Of a stretch of 64,000 nt of DNA, positions 45,062-55,917 are shown one piece after another. Position 1 is the first letter of the stretch. Each line of letters begins with the position of its first letter. Position numbers and translations under genes: made by a program. The notes beneath the pieces are model-generated. The model was not told the DNA's origin. It did not search any database and was given only the letters and a program-made list of their open reading frames with translations. The stretch comes from Stylonectria norvegica. Lineage: Eukaryota; Ascomycota; Sordariomycetes; Hypocreales; Nectriaceae. Location: the NCBI GenBank assembly GCA_014621405.1, contig JAANBC010000134.1, forward strand, positions 1-64,000, read 5' to 3'.

Positions 45062-46111
45062 TCAAGGGATTGGCGAGCTATGCTCTCGTTCGATAATGTC
45101 TTCGCGGCCCAGAGGTCTAGTTCCGTCATTGAGAACCATGGCCTCGCGGTGCTGGCGCCGAAGACGTTGTTCCTCGGCAGAATGCTCTCGTGTCCGGGGA
45201 ATCTGCTGCTCTAGGAGTGGCCCCCCGGCGACATCCTCTTCAATTTCCATGATGAGATCAGGCAGTTCATGGATTCGCCGCCTGGTAATTTCCTTGTCCA
45301 TCAACCCGGCCTTTTCGAGCGCTTTCAGCCCACGCCTGGAATGCCGTATCCGGGCCACGATGTCGACAATCCTATTGTTCTTGTACTTCATGTATTCCTG
45401 AAAGTTGTGGCGTTGCTCTGCTGGTTCATCACCCCAATCCTGCCTCGCTAGCCACTTCTCCACGAACCCGGCTTTCAGCAGCATGCTGACGCCGTATTTG
45501 TTGATTAGCTCTAAAACAAACATCAGGCAGAATCTCTCGGCCATATCACGGAGGTAATATTCATCCCAATGATTGTCGTTGAGCTTTGGCCGTTCGCCAT
45601 CGTCTAGGCAGAGCTCCAGTGACCTTACAAGAGCAGCGTAGGCCTTTGGGTTGTTCAGCTTCGCGAGTCCATCGAGACCTGGTACTGTTAGTCTGAGCTC
45701 GAATGACCTGGAGAATGTTGACAAACCAATCGTTTGTCCAGTAAGTAGGGCTAGTGCCCGTAAACATCGCATGCGCTCGTCGTAGTCTGGTCTGGTGATA
45801 CCGAATAGTAGATAATGGGTCGTTTCCGCGTCATTGATAGCTCGGTCGCATAGGATCTTGATCGAGATTTCTCTTATTGAGTAATTCGGGTGGCCCAAGA
45901 GCTTCTCCAGAGTTTCGAGCTGAAGCGAGTCCTCAGTATCTTGGGTGATGTACTGCGTTTTTGGCTGAGTAGGAGGTATCTCGTTGTCATCGCGTAGGAC
46001 AGTAAGTGCCGTAAACACAGTGCTGACGAGGCCGAATGTGGCCAGCCCTATGGACATGAGAATCACCCGCTCATCGCGAGCGAAAGACAGCAAACTGCTT
46101 GTCCAGCTCAT
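45062..46111 (-). CDS. Conserved-looking protein with N-terminal membrane anchor and ARM-like helical body
   Basis: Single-exon ORF of 349 aa. A hydrophobic stretch at about 17-38 (VILMSIGLATFGLVSTVFTAL) would be one transmembrane helix, either a signal anchor or an outer-membrane anchor. The body is helix-rich with armadillo-like texture (LEKLLGHPNYSIREISIKILCDRAIND, then MRCLRALALLTGQ and LDGLAKLNNPKAYAALVRSLELC). The C-terminus is charged with many Arg and Glu. I do not recognise a named family; the HEAT/ARM-like fold is inferred from the pattern. It is divergently paired with NOP14 across 541 bp. Codon use and length support a real gene. Confidence 0.75.
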   Translation of the reverse strand: MSWTSSLLSFARDERVILMSIGLATFGLVSTVFTALTVLRDDNEIPPTQPKTQYITQDTEDSLQLETLEKLLGHPNYSIREISIKILCDRAINDAETTHYLLFGITRPDYDERMRCLRALALLTGQTIGLSTFSRSFELRLTVPGLDGLAKLNNPKAYAALVRSLELCLDDGERPKLNDNHWDEYYLRDMAERFCLMFVLELINKYGVSMLLKAGFVEKWLARQDWGDEPAEQRHNFQEYMKYKNNRIVDIVARIRHSRRGLKALEKAGLMDKEITRRRIHELPDLIMEIEEDVAGGPLLEQQIPRTREHSAEEQRLRRQHREAMVLNDGTRPLGREDIIEREHSSPIP

Positions 46112-46652
46112 TCTGGTTATGAGTGTGTCATCGATGCTATGAGAGATGTTATCGAGAGATTGAGCACGTGGCGAATATCGAACGAACAGGAGCTGTGAAG
46201 CTGTGAGGATGATGTTCTGCCAGCAATTACCGCCATATCAAGGTGCATAACAGGACTAGCTTAACAATAGGCCCACTTTGTCCTCGACGGCCGGGTAATA
46301 AGAAAGGCACTCAAGCAGCGCCATCATCATTGGGCCTTCATTTTCCTACTTAACATGACTTCCAGTCGCGCAGTTTTAGGCTATTTACTGCAACTAGCAG
46401 AACTTGCGACTTCGTTGTTTGTGCAGGGTCCCGTGAACTGAAGGTCGGAAGTCTGCACGGAGAGGGGCCGTGTCCGGGGAGTGGATTGTGCTAGGTGGAG
46501 ACCCGGGATAAACCGACGTAGTCCACCAAGCTACTTCGGGCTAGCGCACATGATTGTCCCTCCACTGGATAACGATAAGGAATTTCAAGAAAAAAATCCA
46601 TGCTCTCGAAGCCGAAGCATAACAATACTACCTCGCAACTATCGCATTTAAG
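46112..46652. promoter_or_regulatory. Divergent promoter between the helical-repeat gene and NOP14
   Basis: 541 bp between two start codons. I saw no clear PAC or RRPE ribosome-biogenesis element. An A-rich run GAAAAAAATCC lies about 60 bp before NOP14. Confidence 0.45.
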
Positions 46653-49453
46653 ATGGCCGGTTCCCAGCTTAAGCGCCTAAAGGCGTCCCTGAGGGAGCAG
46701 GGTATCACTGGCCCCCAAAAATCCAAAAAGCAAAGACGCAGGACAGCACAGGATGAGCGCGCCAATGGCGAGAAACGCCTACAGAGAGGGGTGGTGCTGG
46801 ATGGCATTCGCGAACAGTTCAACCCCTTCGACCTCAAGCATGCCGCGAAAGCCCCCAAATTCGATGTCACGACGCAGTATTCCGGCACAGGGAGATCCGC
46901 GAGCATCAAAGGCCGCCCAGGCCAGGCCAAGGCAGCCAGCGAGGAGAGGGCAAGTCGTTCCAGCGCAAGTTCTCGAGTGACCCGTTAACCAAATTTCAAC
47001 AGCGCCGAGAGACACTCCTGGTCGAAATGCAGCACCGCAACAAGGTGGGAGGTATTCTAGATCGACGATTCGGAGAGAACGACCCGACAATGGCACCCGA
47101 GGAGAAGATGTTGGAGCGTTTCGCCCGAGAGAAGCAAAGGAGCCACAAGAGGAGCACGATGTTCGATTTGGAGGACGATGTGCCACTGGAGGAGTTGACA
47201 CACATGGGCAAATCTCTCAAGTTCAAGGAATTGGATGACTTCCAAGAAGATGACCTTGAGGAAGACTACGACAGCGACGGCTCTGTGCGCGAGATGCAGA
47301 GGTTGAAGCGTGTACATGCTCTTGCGGCCAGCGGCGTCAATGCAAATGGCGAGATGGACGATGACGGACCCGAACGAAAGAAGACCAAAAAAGAGGTCAT
47401 GGAAGAGGTTATCGCAAAGTCCAAGTTCCACAAATACGAGCGACAAGCGAAGAAAGAAGACGACGAAGACCTACGAGCCGAGCTCGACAAAGAGACGCAG
47501 AGCGTTCAGTTTCTCCTCGCACATAGCCGACAAGACACCAAGTCGCAGAACGACGAGGCTCTGGCTTCCACAATCGCGGGTGTAGACAGGAATACGTTCG
47601 ACAAGAACTTCGATCTACAGGTGAAAATGCTGGCTCAAGACAAGAGAGCCGTACCTGCCGATCGGACCAAGACAGAGGAAGAAAAGATCGAGGACGAGTC
47701 CAAGAGACTCAAGGAGTTGGAGGATAAGCGTCAAAGGCGAATGAGAGGCGAGGAAGTCTCGGACAGCGACGAGGAGGACGAAGCCGAAAAGAAAAAGCCT
47801 GCCGGAAATCCAAACTATATGGAATTGGGCATGGACTTGGACGAGGAAGAAGAGGAAGAGGACTTTGGCCTGGGCAGTGGTATCAGAGCTCGGCCGACCG
47901 CCACCGATTTAGGCTTCGACGACGAGGACGACTTTATCATCGACGACGATCTTGTAGCAAGCGGATCTGAACTGGAGCCTATCGACAGCGACGAAGAATC
48001 CGAAGAGGAGAACGAGGAGGAGGAAGAGGATGACGAGTTCACCAAAGGTCTCCTCAACGAAGAAGAGGCCAGAAACCCGGTATTCGAGGCCGAGTCATCT
48101 ACGAAAGCTTCCGCGATTTCACAGGGCGATGCGGAGGGCCTGCCTTACACATTCCCGTGCCCTCAGTCGTTCACGGAGTTCGAATCCCTAATCGCCACTT
48201 ATCCGTCGGCGAGCCTTCCTACCATCGTTCAACGGATCCGAGCCCTCTACCACCCAAAGCTGGACAGCAAGAATAAGGAGAGGCTTGCGAATTTCTCAAT
48301 GGCCTTGGTCGACTTTGTGGCGTCTCCGTGGAACTCTGAGACGTCGCCTTCGTTTGACGTCTTGGAGGCCGTCGTTCGGCACATCCACTCCCTCGCCAAG
48401 ATGTTTCCTATCGAGATCAGCAACCAGTTCCGCCAGCACATCGAGGAGATGGGAACGATGCGTCCCTTTGCCCTGAAGCCTGCGGACTTGGTGCTTCTCA
48501 CCGCCGTCGGCACCGTGTTCCCCCCGTCTGATCATTTCCACCAAGTCGTCACACCTGCCATGTTGACCATCGGGCGATACCTAGGTCAGAAGGTCCCTAC
48601 TGATCTCTCCGACTATGCTGTTGGAACGTACCTATCGATCCTTGCCGTAAGCTACCAGCAGTTGTCAAAGCGATATGTTCCCGAGGTGATCAACTTTTGC
48701 CTGAACACACTTTGCGCTCTCGCACCAGTTGCTTCGGCAAAGCAGCTAGGAAACTTCCCATTGCATGGACCGCAAACCGGCAACAGACTTGAAGCGGCCA
48801 GCAAGACCACGCCCAGAAAACTCAACTTCTCCGACTGTCTAGCAGATGGCGATCTTAAGCGCTCAGAAATCAAGTCACTCCAAGTTGCCATCCTGGATAC
48901 GACTCTGCAAGTGCTCGAAGTAGCTGCCGATACCTGGGCTGGAAAGAGCTCGTTCCTCGAGACGTTCGATCAGGTCGTCAATGTGATCAAGCACCTGAAA
49001 GGAAAATCATGTCGGCCTCAGCTGCCCGCCAGCTTACTCGAGAGGGCAGAGAAGCTGCAGAAGAAGCTCAACCGCATGGCCCAAGTAGCGCAGCTCTCGC
49101 GGCGCCCCCTGGAACTGCACCACCACAAGCCGCTCGCGATCAAGACCTTCATCCCCAAGTTCGAGGAGACGTACGACCCGGACAAGCACTACGACCCGGA
49201 CCGCGAGCGCGCCGAGCTCGCCAAGCTGCGGGCCGAGCACAAGAACGAGCGCAAGGGCGCGATGCGCGAGCTCCGCAAGGACGCCAACTTCATGGCGCGC
49301 GAGAAGCTGCGGCTCAAGAAGGCCAAGGACGAGGCGTACGAGAAGAAGTACAAGCGGCTGGTGGCGGAGATCCAGAGCGAGGAAGGGCGCGAGTCGAACA
49401 TCTACGAGCGGGAGAAGAATGCGCGGAAAAGGGAGAAGACCAAGAGCAAATAG
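46653..49453 (+). CDS. NOP14: Nop14, U3 snoRNP/90S pre-ribosome nucleolar protein
   Basis: Two exons: 46653-46949 and 47003-49453; 2748 nt, 915 aa. The N-terminus MAGSQLKRLKASLREQGI and the block FNPFDLKHAAKAPKFDV are typical of the Nop14 family. After the intron comes RRETLLVEMQHRNKVGGILDRRFGEND-type sequence, the family hallmark. A long acidic middle (DEEEEEEDFGLGSGI, SDEESEEENEEEEEDDEF) precedes the conserved helical part (FPCPQSFTEFESLI) and the Arg/Lys-rich C-terminus (FIPKFEETYDPDKHYDPDRER, ending KREKTKSK). Nop14 works in the small-subunit processome for 18S rRNA maturation with Emg1 and Noc4. The intron starts with GC instead of GT (GCAAGT...CAG), the only junction that keeps phase and consensus. 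Confidence 0.94.
46950..47002 (+). other. GC-AG intron of NOP14
   Basis: 53 nt, donor AGG|GCAAGT, branch-like GTTAACC about 14 nt before acceptor TTTCAACAG. It joins AASEER to RRETLLVEM in phase 0. The only nearby GT donor (GTCGTT) gives the wrong phase with this acceptor. Confidence 0.8.
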
Positions 49454-49823
49454 ATGGATATCCAGGCTTAGAATACCAAGATGGCGTGTTAAAAGGCGTT
49501 GTATGTTTATACCGAAATCTATCTTTCAACCCCATTCAAGTGTGCCCTCTATACGTAATGTGACTCGGCTGAGAGGCTGCGTCGGAGAGAGAGGAGACAA
49601 ATGTACTAGATCATGACGATGGCAATGGTGCAGCACGACGCTGGACTTTGCGTTACATTTTTCTCGTTCTCTTTTCTCTTCTTGTTCCCTACACTGCGCG
49701 CCGATGCTATCGTCTGATCCTTCATGATATTCCAGGTCCCCCCTATGATTGTGTTTAGGTAGAGATTCATTCTTCTTCACGATGCTTCCATCTGTACCAC
49801 GGCTTTACAAGCTAGCATGCCCC
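49454..49823. other. Convergent 3' flanks of NOP14 and CDC37
   Basis: 370 bp between convergent stop codons. No gene seen. Confidence 0.6.
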
Positions 49824-51402
49824 TCATTCAGGATCTTCGGTGCGGTTGCTCGTGGCAGGCGCCGCTTCCAAAGTAGACGCTGACGCAGATGCTGCCGCTT
49901 CCATCTCCTTCAACTGCTTCTGTCCCTCATCTGTCGTGGCATCGATGATCTGCTCTTCCAGACTGAGGATATTGGCCTATTGCCTTGTTAGCTTATTGAC
50001 ACTCGTCCGTTCGTTGTGGGATTCTTACCTCTCCAAAGAGCCCAACGAGATCCTCTGCATCTTCCACTGTCATATCCCCAAGAACCTTGTTTACTTGGTC
50101 GAGTTCGCCCGATTCCAGTGCCTTTCTCATCTCTGGCTTGAAGCTCTCGAACACCTTCCGACATTCCTGTATCTCGGGGTCTTCGCTATCCGCCGGCGGT
50201 ATCTGGATCTGGATCACCGTCCCTGGCTCAACTGCGTGTAGCTGGATCTGCTCGACTCCCTCCGCGTCACCGTCCTTGAGTCTCTCGGCAAGAATCTCCC
50301 GCGACCGTGTACGTATCTTCATCCAGGTTTCCTGAACATCCTTGTAGAAGACTTCCTGTGCGTTGTGGCCCTTCGTGGTGATTCGCTTGAAAAACAGTCC
50401 GACGCCGTTTTGACCTAGCGCCCGGCAATACTGGAGAAGCAAGCCTTGGTGCACATATTGACGGCAGAGCTCATCCTTGCCCTCGAGGGCGGCATCAAAA
50501 GCCATGACCAACAGCCCGTCCGTCTCTCGCTCCGCTAGGATCTCTGTATGTTTGGAAAGGAACTGTAGACTGGCCCCGTAATCGTTGGGTTTGATTTGAC
50601 CAAATGCCTTGCCCGCCGGAGATGCATCGATTTCGTCGTCGTCGCCAACCGGAGCCACGTCCTTCGAGGGTTGCGTTACTAAAGACTTATCTGTGGAAGT
50701 AGGATTTAACAGTTCCACTTGTTTGGACTCCTTTTTCTTCTCCTCTGGCTGAGATTTGTTGACGTGTGAGCTGTCGAACCCCGTGTGCATGCCCTCGCTG
50801 GTGATCTTCTTGCCCTCTTCCTTCTGAAGCTCCAGCAATTTCGCCTCCAACTCCGTCTGCAGGCCCTGAACCTTATCCTTGTGCTCCTGGATCTCGGCCA
50901 TCATTGCTTCGTATCGGTTCTCGGGTTTCTTCTCGTCCAAAGATTTGTTCACCTGGTCCAGCAATGTGGCCATCATCTTCGAATACGTAGGCAACTCCTT
51001 CTCATCGGTATGGATGCCCTCGGGTCGGGGTGGCGGCCTGTCGTCTTTCGGGTTTCCAGCCGACTCCATCACAGCCTTGAAGGCCACCTCTCCAGGGTTA
51101 CGGGTGGCGGCCTCGGATTGGTATGTTTTGAGGGAGGATAGGAGGGAGGATATCCGATTCATGAGGCCATCGTTGATAATGCGCTCGTACTTGAGCGTTT
51201 CGATCTGATGCTTCCGCTGCTGGCGCTCCTGGTGGATCTGGTTCTGCTTCGCTCGGATGAAAGATCGCTTGTCGACGTTTGGGTGAACTTCGATATCGGA
51301 GTCATCGCTGAGCTCCAGCGCGTCCTAAGGAGCGTTGTTAATGGCATATTGCTAGTGGTGCCGTTGGTGGTCTCATACCCATTTGCTATAGTCGAGAGGC
51401 AT
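49824..51402 (-). CDS. CDC37: Hsp90 co-chaperone Cdc37
   Basis: Three exons on the minus strand: 51402-51379, 51324-50029, 49976-49824; 1473 nt, 490 aa. The first exon encodes only MPLDYSKW. The join gives MPLDYSKWDALELSDDSD, the invariant Cdc37 N-terminus with the Ser in an acidic CK2 context that must be phosphorylated for kinase-client loading. Next come HPNVDKRSFIRAKQNQIHQER, a coiled coil, the Hsp90-binding middle domain (FGQIKPNDYGASLQFLSKH to CRALGQNGVGLFFKRI) and the C-terminal helices (IPPADSEDPEIQECRKVFESF, LDQVNKVLGDMTVEDAE). The last exon adds an acidic tail. Cdc37 delivers protein kinases to Hsp90. Both introns have normal GT-AG ends (GTATGA, GTAAGA donors; both TAG acceptors). 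Confidence 0.96.
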
Positions 51403-51794
51403 TTTGGCGGTCTATTGCACATTCACGACGTGTTTGACTGGAAGTAGGTATTCGGCTAGAGATGAATCGTAGATTAAAGACGAGCTTGTGTGTTCTTTGT
51501 CCGTGGAAGCTTCTGGACGTTGCATGCCGACTTGAAGATGGTTGAGGCCCGGATAGCGGGGTTCTGAATCACCTGTGGCAGTTTGTAGGAGGTACCCCAC
51601 CATCCAGTGGAAGCTCTTGTAGTGCGCTCCGCCACACTCGGAATTGGAGAGGCTCAAGCCATAAAAGTCGAACGTTAAGCCACAGCTTCACGACCACAAA
51701 ATGCAAGATATTAAACCGACTTCAGAGGGCAAAATGAAGGTTATGCATGATAAACGGGACAGAAGGCAAAAGAAAAGACAAAAGAATCAGTTTT
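51403..51794. other. CDC37 upstream region, up to the tRNA gene
   Basis: About 390 bp: the CDC37 promoter. Its right end holds AAAA runs that on the minus strand are TTTT tracts (for example at about 51776-51784), suitable Pol III terminators for the tRNA. Confidence 0.5.
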
Positions 51795-51875
51795 GCGTAA
51801 TGAGAGAATCGAACTCCCGGCTCCCCGATGTTACTCTATTGGCAACGGAGAATTTTACCACTAAACCAATTACGC
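51795..51875 (-). tRNA. tRNA-Gly (GCC anticodon) with an 11-nt intron
   Basis: Read on the minus strand from 51875. The acceptor stem GCGTAAT pairs fully with ATTACGC at the 3' end. The anticodon stem CTCCG/CGGGG encloses TT-GCC-A, then an 11-nt insert (ATAGAGTAACA) right after position 37, then T38: the canonical intron site. The T arm is GGGAG-TTCGATT-CTCTC. The D arm (GTTT..AAAT) holds the A box, with GTGGT. Length is 81 nt, 70 nt after splicing. T-rich termination signal follows downstream. It reads glycine GGC/GGU codons. Confidence 0.88.
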
Positions 51876-52501
51876 TGTTGTGGATGTTGTTGATGTTAGA
51901 ACATTCATCTGAGAGTCTAAGTACGTGATGACTCGGCTGGGCATACGTAGCTCTAAGTACATAACTTTGAGGTAGGGAAACCATACCTAGATAAGGTACT
52001 ACTCAGTATACAGGCTCGATGCCAAGAAGAGTTGCAATACAGGTTCGTTGCCGTTCTTGGTCGCGACGAGTGCAAGCAACGTAATGGCAAGAAACCGTTG
52101 GACATCTGCGCGTAAGTTCCAAGTAAGTTGATGAAAAGCTCCATCGCAGGTGCGTATGTTGTCTGACGGACCCGTCTACCGAAGGATATCAAGCTATGAA
52201 AACTACTCCTATCAATGATCGAAGTAAGGCAAATGGTGTGGCAGTGTGCCAGTCTTCCCTCATTGTTGTAGACAGCCTCTCGCTGATAAGCCCTCCTTCT
52301 TCCTCAATATGTGTCGAATTTCTAGACCAGTCCATCTATCACTGCCAAGAATAGCCAAATCTTGACCCGAACCAAATCATCGAACCAGGTCGTCCATGAG
52401 TAACGCCGACTCTTTAATCCAACGCTCCAGACCCTCGCGAGTCACCAATCCAAAGCCCTAGTCCTACTCCCTTGCCAAACGCCCTTCAAATCTTACAAAT
52501 C
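51876..52501. other. Region between tRNA-Gly and the sugar transporter 3' end
   Basis: About 630 bp with no supportable gene; holds the 5' flank of the tRNA and the transporter 3' UTR. A GTTGTTGATGTT-type simple stretch lies next to the tRNA. Confidence 0.5.
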
Positions 52502-54547
52502 TTACAGCATTTCTGCGCCTCCGAAACTTTTATTCCTCGTCAATGTCGCACGGTCTTGGCTCGCTCGTGGCAGTTGCTCGTAACTCTTTCCACTTCGCGA
52601 TGTTCTGGGTCGAGGTAAATCCGCAGGGTTCGGTTGTCCATGTTCCTCGTCGAATATCGCGTCCACGGGCATCGAGGTTTCGTCCTTGATTCTAGCTACA
52701 AAGTAAGAAGCGATGAGAACGCAGCCGCCACCTAGCGCTAGCACAACAGCAATGCTATGATCACCAGGCGTACCGCGCGGTTTCTGCCAGATCTTGAAGA
52801 TGATGCTCGAACCCACGGTCGCGATGATCTGAGGGGCAGCGATGGCCATGTTGTGGATGCCGAGAATCACACCGGCCTGATCAACTTCCTCCTCCGCGTT
52901 CGTGCTTGGACCGCCTTCTTCCGATGGGCTGGCCGTATCTGAGGCAGCCTCCCCACCGGAACTAGGCCCAGCGTTGAAAGTCCGCAGCTTGTGGGCACGA
53001 ATTGTAGCATCGCGGCGACTAATCTCGGCACTGATGATGGCCCACGGCGCCCAAAGAGTCATAGCCCACGTAATACCTACCAAGCCGATCAAAGCAGTAG
53101 CTGCCACGACGGTCCGGACCAGTACCGTACAGAACATGGCGCCGGCGAAGAGGATCAAGGAGCTAAACCAAGCTCGCTTGAGAGTGAGACCAGGAATCCT
53201 CAGCCGATCTAGCCACGAAGAGCGTTCCTCATCGTCAAAGCTACGAGCTGAGCCCATATCATCGTGAAACTCTGCCGTAACTGGAACGCTATCGTACGTT
53301 GGAGCAATGAAGAACGGGAGGAAGACATTTGTGAGCAAGCTCACGACCGAGTTGATCAGAAGAGCGAAAGTGCCAATGCGCGTTGCTTGTTCGTATAGTT
53401 CGTCCAGCTCTTGCGGTGTCATGTGGGGATTTTCCTGGAGAAACGGCTCAACGTAAATCTCTCCGATGTAGGACGAGGTGTAGAAGAGCAAAGGGAAGAA
53501 TCCAATCCAGGCAAAGAATTGAACCTCACACACTCGCTTGATCTGGGGTGGCAGGCGCTTAATGGATTTGAAGATGGTGAAGAAGAAGGCAAAGACTCCA
53601 GGCCTGTTTTTCTTGGGAGGACCCTCCAGTCGAGGATCTCTCTCACGAATCACAGTGGTACTAAGTATAATGGTTGCGGTAAGGCAGATGCTCGCAATGG
53701 CGCAGAGAACTTGGAACTGGGTGTATCCGAAGAACCAGAGGTACTGCGGCAACTTGACGTAACCGGCGATATATCCGACAATATTTCCAAACCCAGTGAT
53801 TCTGCTAGCCATGGCGTTGGCAGCCTCTTGCTGGTGGGCGGGTGCACAGTCGACGATGAATGCTCGGATAGCAGCCTGGACGGTATTGATGGCGAAATCC
53901 AGCACGTAAACCCCGATGACGGCCACGATAATGGTCGTGATTTTGACGCCTTGAGATTCGGGTGCAGCACCAAAGAGCCCGAGGAGGCCTGCTACAATCT
54001 CCTTAGTCCAAGCCAGGAACATGAGTGCCATGATAGTGGCAGCAGCTCCGCCGACCATGAATGGCTTCCGCTTTCCCCAAGGCAGCCGGCAATTGTCGCT
54101 GAGCATGCCGACGTACGGCTGGACCAGGGTCCCCGTCAAAGGGCCTGCGATCCAGACCAGAGCCATCAAGGACTTGCTGAGCCCAAGGGACAGCAGATAA
54201 GGGGAGCCATTGGACAATTCAACAGACCAGGCGATCTGGAGTCCACCAATGCTGATGGTCAGCAGGATGAGGTACCATAGGCTCTTGGTCTTTTGGCTTT
54301 CGTCGGCATCCTCGCGTACGATGGGAAACCCTCCTTCGTCTTCACTGCTCGCGGCGAGCAGCGGCGATCGCTCGTTAAGTCCATCGGCACGGTCTTGTTC
54401 GTCGAGGGAGCGACCGGATGGGCTTCCAGATGGGCTTCCATGGTCGACCTGGCTGCTACTTGCCGGGAAAGGCGTCTTGTCTCGTCGTGGGGGCGACGGC
54501 GTTGGCCGCGGCCGTGGATTGCCAGCGGACGGAGATGAAGCCGTCAT
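52502..54547 (-). CDS. Sut1-like sucrose/alpha-glucoside:proton symporter (GPH/SUC family)
   Basis: Single-exon ORF of 681 aa. A Ser/Pro-rich cytosolic N-terminus (about 85 residues) is followed by about 12 hydrophobic segments, the first being SLWYLILLTISIGGLQIAWSVELSNGSPYLLSLGLS. Family motifs include the PYVGMLSDNCRLPWGKRKPFMVGG loop (the R-x-G-R-R-like signature), VDCAPAHQQEAANAMASRITGFGNIVGY, and FAWIGFFPLLFYTSSYIGEIY. The large loop between segments 6 and 7 and a second Ser/Glu-rich loop are typical of fungal members. The best-studied relative is fission yeast Sut1, a maltose/sucrose uptake carrier; the substrate here is inferred. The symbol is left blank because several paralogues usually exist. 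Confidence 0.9.
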   Translation of the reverse strand: MTASSPSAGNPRPRPTPSPPRRDKTPFPASSSQVDHGSPSGSPSGRSLDEQDRADGLNERSPLLAASSEDEGGFPIVREDADESQKTKSLWYLILLTISIGGLQIAWSVELSNGSPYLLSLGLSKSLMALVWIAGPLTGTLVQPYVGMLSDNCRLPWGKRKPFMVGGAAATIMALMFLAWTKEIVAGLLGLFGAAPESQGVKITTIIVAVIGVYVLDFAINTVQAAIRAFIVDCAPAHQQEAANAMASRITGFGNIVGYIAGYVKLPQYLWFFGYTQFQVLCAIASICLTATIILSTTVIRERDPRLEGPPKKNRPGVFAFFFTIFKSIKRLPPQIKRVCEVQFFAWIGFFPLLFYTSSYIGEIYVEPFLQENPHMTPQELDELYEQATRIGTFALLINSVVSLLTNVFLPFFIAPTYDSVPVTAEFHDDMGSARSFDDEERSSWLDRLRIPGLTLKRAWFSSLILFAGAMFCTVLVRTVVAATALIGLVGITWAMTLWAPWAIISAEISRRDATIRAHKLRTFNAGPSSGGEAASDTASPSEEGGPSTNAEEEVDQAGVILGIHNMAIAAPQIIATVGSSIIFKIWQKPRGTPGDHSIAVVLALGGGCVLIASYFVARIKDETSMPVDAIFDEEHGQPNPADLPRPRTSRSGKSYEQLPRASQDRATLTRNKSFGGAEML

Positions 54548-55917
54548 ACCGAGTTGAGGCCGAGACGTCGGTGTCGATGCCTGAGTCGATATCGGAGTTG
54601 GTATCGAAGTCGAAATCGGGTACTGAAGAAGCTGCTGGAAGTTGTCGGGAAGGGCGCAAAGTCGGGGTTTGTGGAGGACGTTGTCAATGTCGTTAGTGCG
54701 TCAATGATGGATCCATGCCTCAATTAAGACGATGGCGATGCCGAATAATCAGTACAGAGGCGATGAGCCCGAGTATAAGGCACCCAAGTCAATTCGCTGA
54801 TGCTGTCATGTGGTGCAGTGTCCAAGTGTCAAGTCAGAAGCCGCCACGAGACCGATGGCCGACGATAGGCGCTGGCTTTGGCTGGCTTTGGCTGGCTAGG
54901 CTTTTTGGGCGTGGCTGACCCTCACCCAGCGGGCGACGAGAATCTGATCCGATCATGCATTGGATCCAAGTCCTAATAGACCCCATGGATGGCTGAAAAG
55001 GTTGCGTCACCGGCAGCACTGCATGGAATACTACGTGCTAACAGTACCGAGCCCAAGGTCCAGGCCCCGAGCCAACGAGAATGCGCCGTGATCAGCAGCG
55101 TTCCTGATTTGGAGCCCAGCAGGTGGCACATCAGCTGCTGGTGGGTGTCTCCGGTGTGCTTCTGGTGCCTCTGGTGCCTTGCCTTGGATTCGAATCAGCC
55201 GGGGGGTATGAGAGGAGAAAGTGGTAAGGTGGTGTGCTGCTCATTAGGCAGTCAAAGGCAATGAGTGATCCATGCGAGGCGTGAAACGAAGAGTGCTGAA
55301 AAGACTGTGGAGAGCAGCAACTGATCAAAGTAGCCAAACAACACACCGTGAAGCTTACCCTGGGGTAATATTAAGGCAGAGTATTCGTATCCTGGATGCT
55401 ACATGCTTATTTCACACTACATACATAAGTATACTCAGATTTAGCCAGAGCGCCTTCAACCTATAGCCGTGGCTTTATGTGAGAAGTGAGCGATAAGATA
55501 AAGATAGACGCCTCCATGGACTACTGGGAGCTTTGTTATTGTTGGTGTTGGTGTTGGACAACCCAAATGGGACTCTACGTAGTGCATTGTCTGTAATTTC
55601 GTCACCACCTTTTCACGGCGACCCATGAACAGTTACCCCCCTCCAAAGTAAACCTCCATAAACTCGCTCTTGCTCTCGCACAAGACTCCCATTATCTTCT
55701 CCAAAATACTGCAGAATAAGCTGCTGACGCGAAACGTGTCTACCTGACCTGCCACTGCTGAGCCATGCTCTCAGCCGTCTCGTCAGCCGTCTCGCAAGCC
55801 GTGCTGTGGGGCTTGTCTCGCGGCCCGCAAACGCAGCTGACTCCCCACATCACCACAACCGCAGCCCAAGCAAGTGTCACGTCCAACGCGCATCTCCAAG
55901 AACCACAGGTCATCACC
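54548..55917. promoter_or_regulatory. Divergent promoter region of the transporter and membrane-protein genes
   Basis: About 1.4 kb between divergent starts. Contains TGGCTTTGGC tandem units (about 54872-54899) and TCTGGTGCCT direct repeats (about 55149-55178). The membrane-protein frame also remains open up to an ATG at 55765. Confidence 0.45.

Noticed and set aside
49009..49563. 184-codon alternative frame at the end of NOP14
   Set aside because: Ala/Arg-rich out-of-frame translation of the GC-rich NOP14 3' end.
53411..54280. 289-codon plus-strand ORF over the sugar transporter
   Set aside because: Antisense shadow; the transporter on the minus strand explains the sequence.
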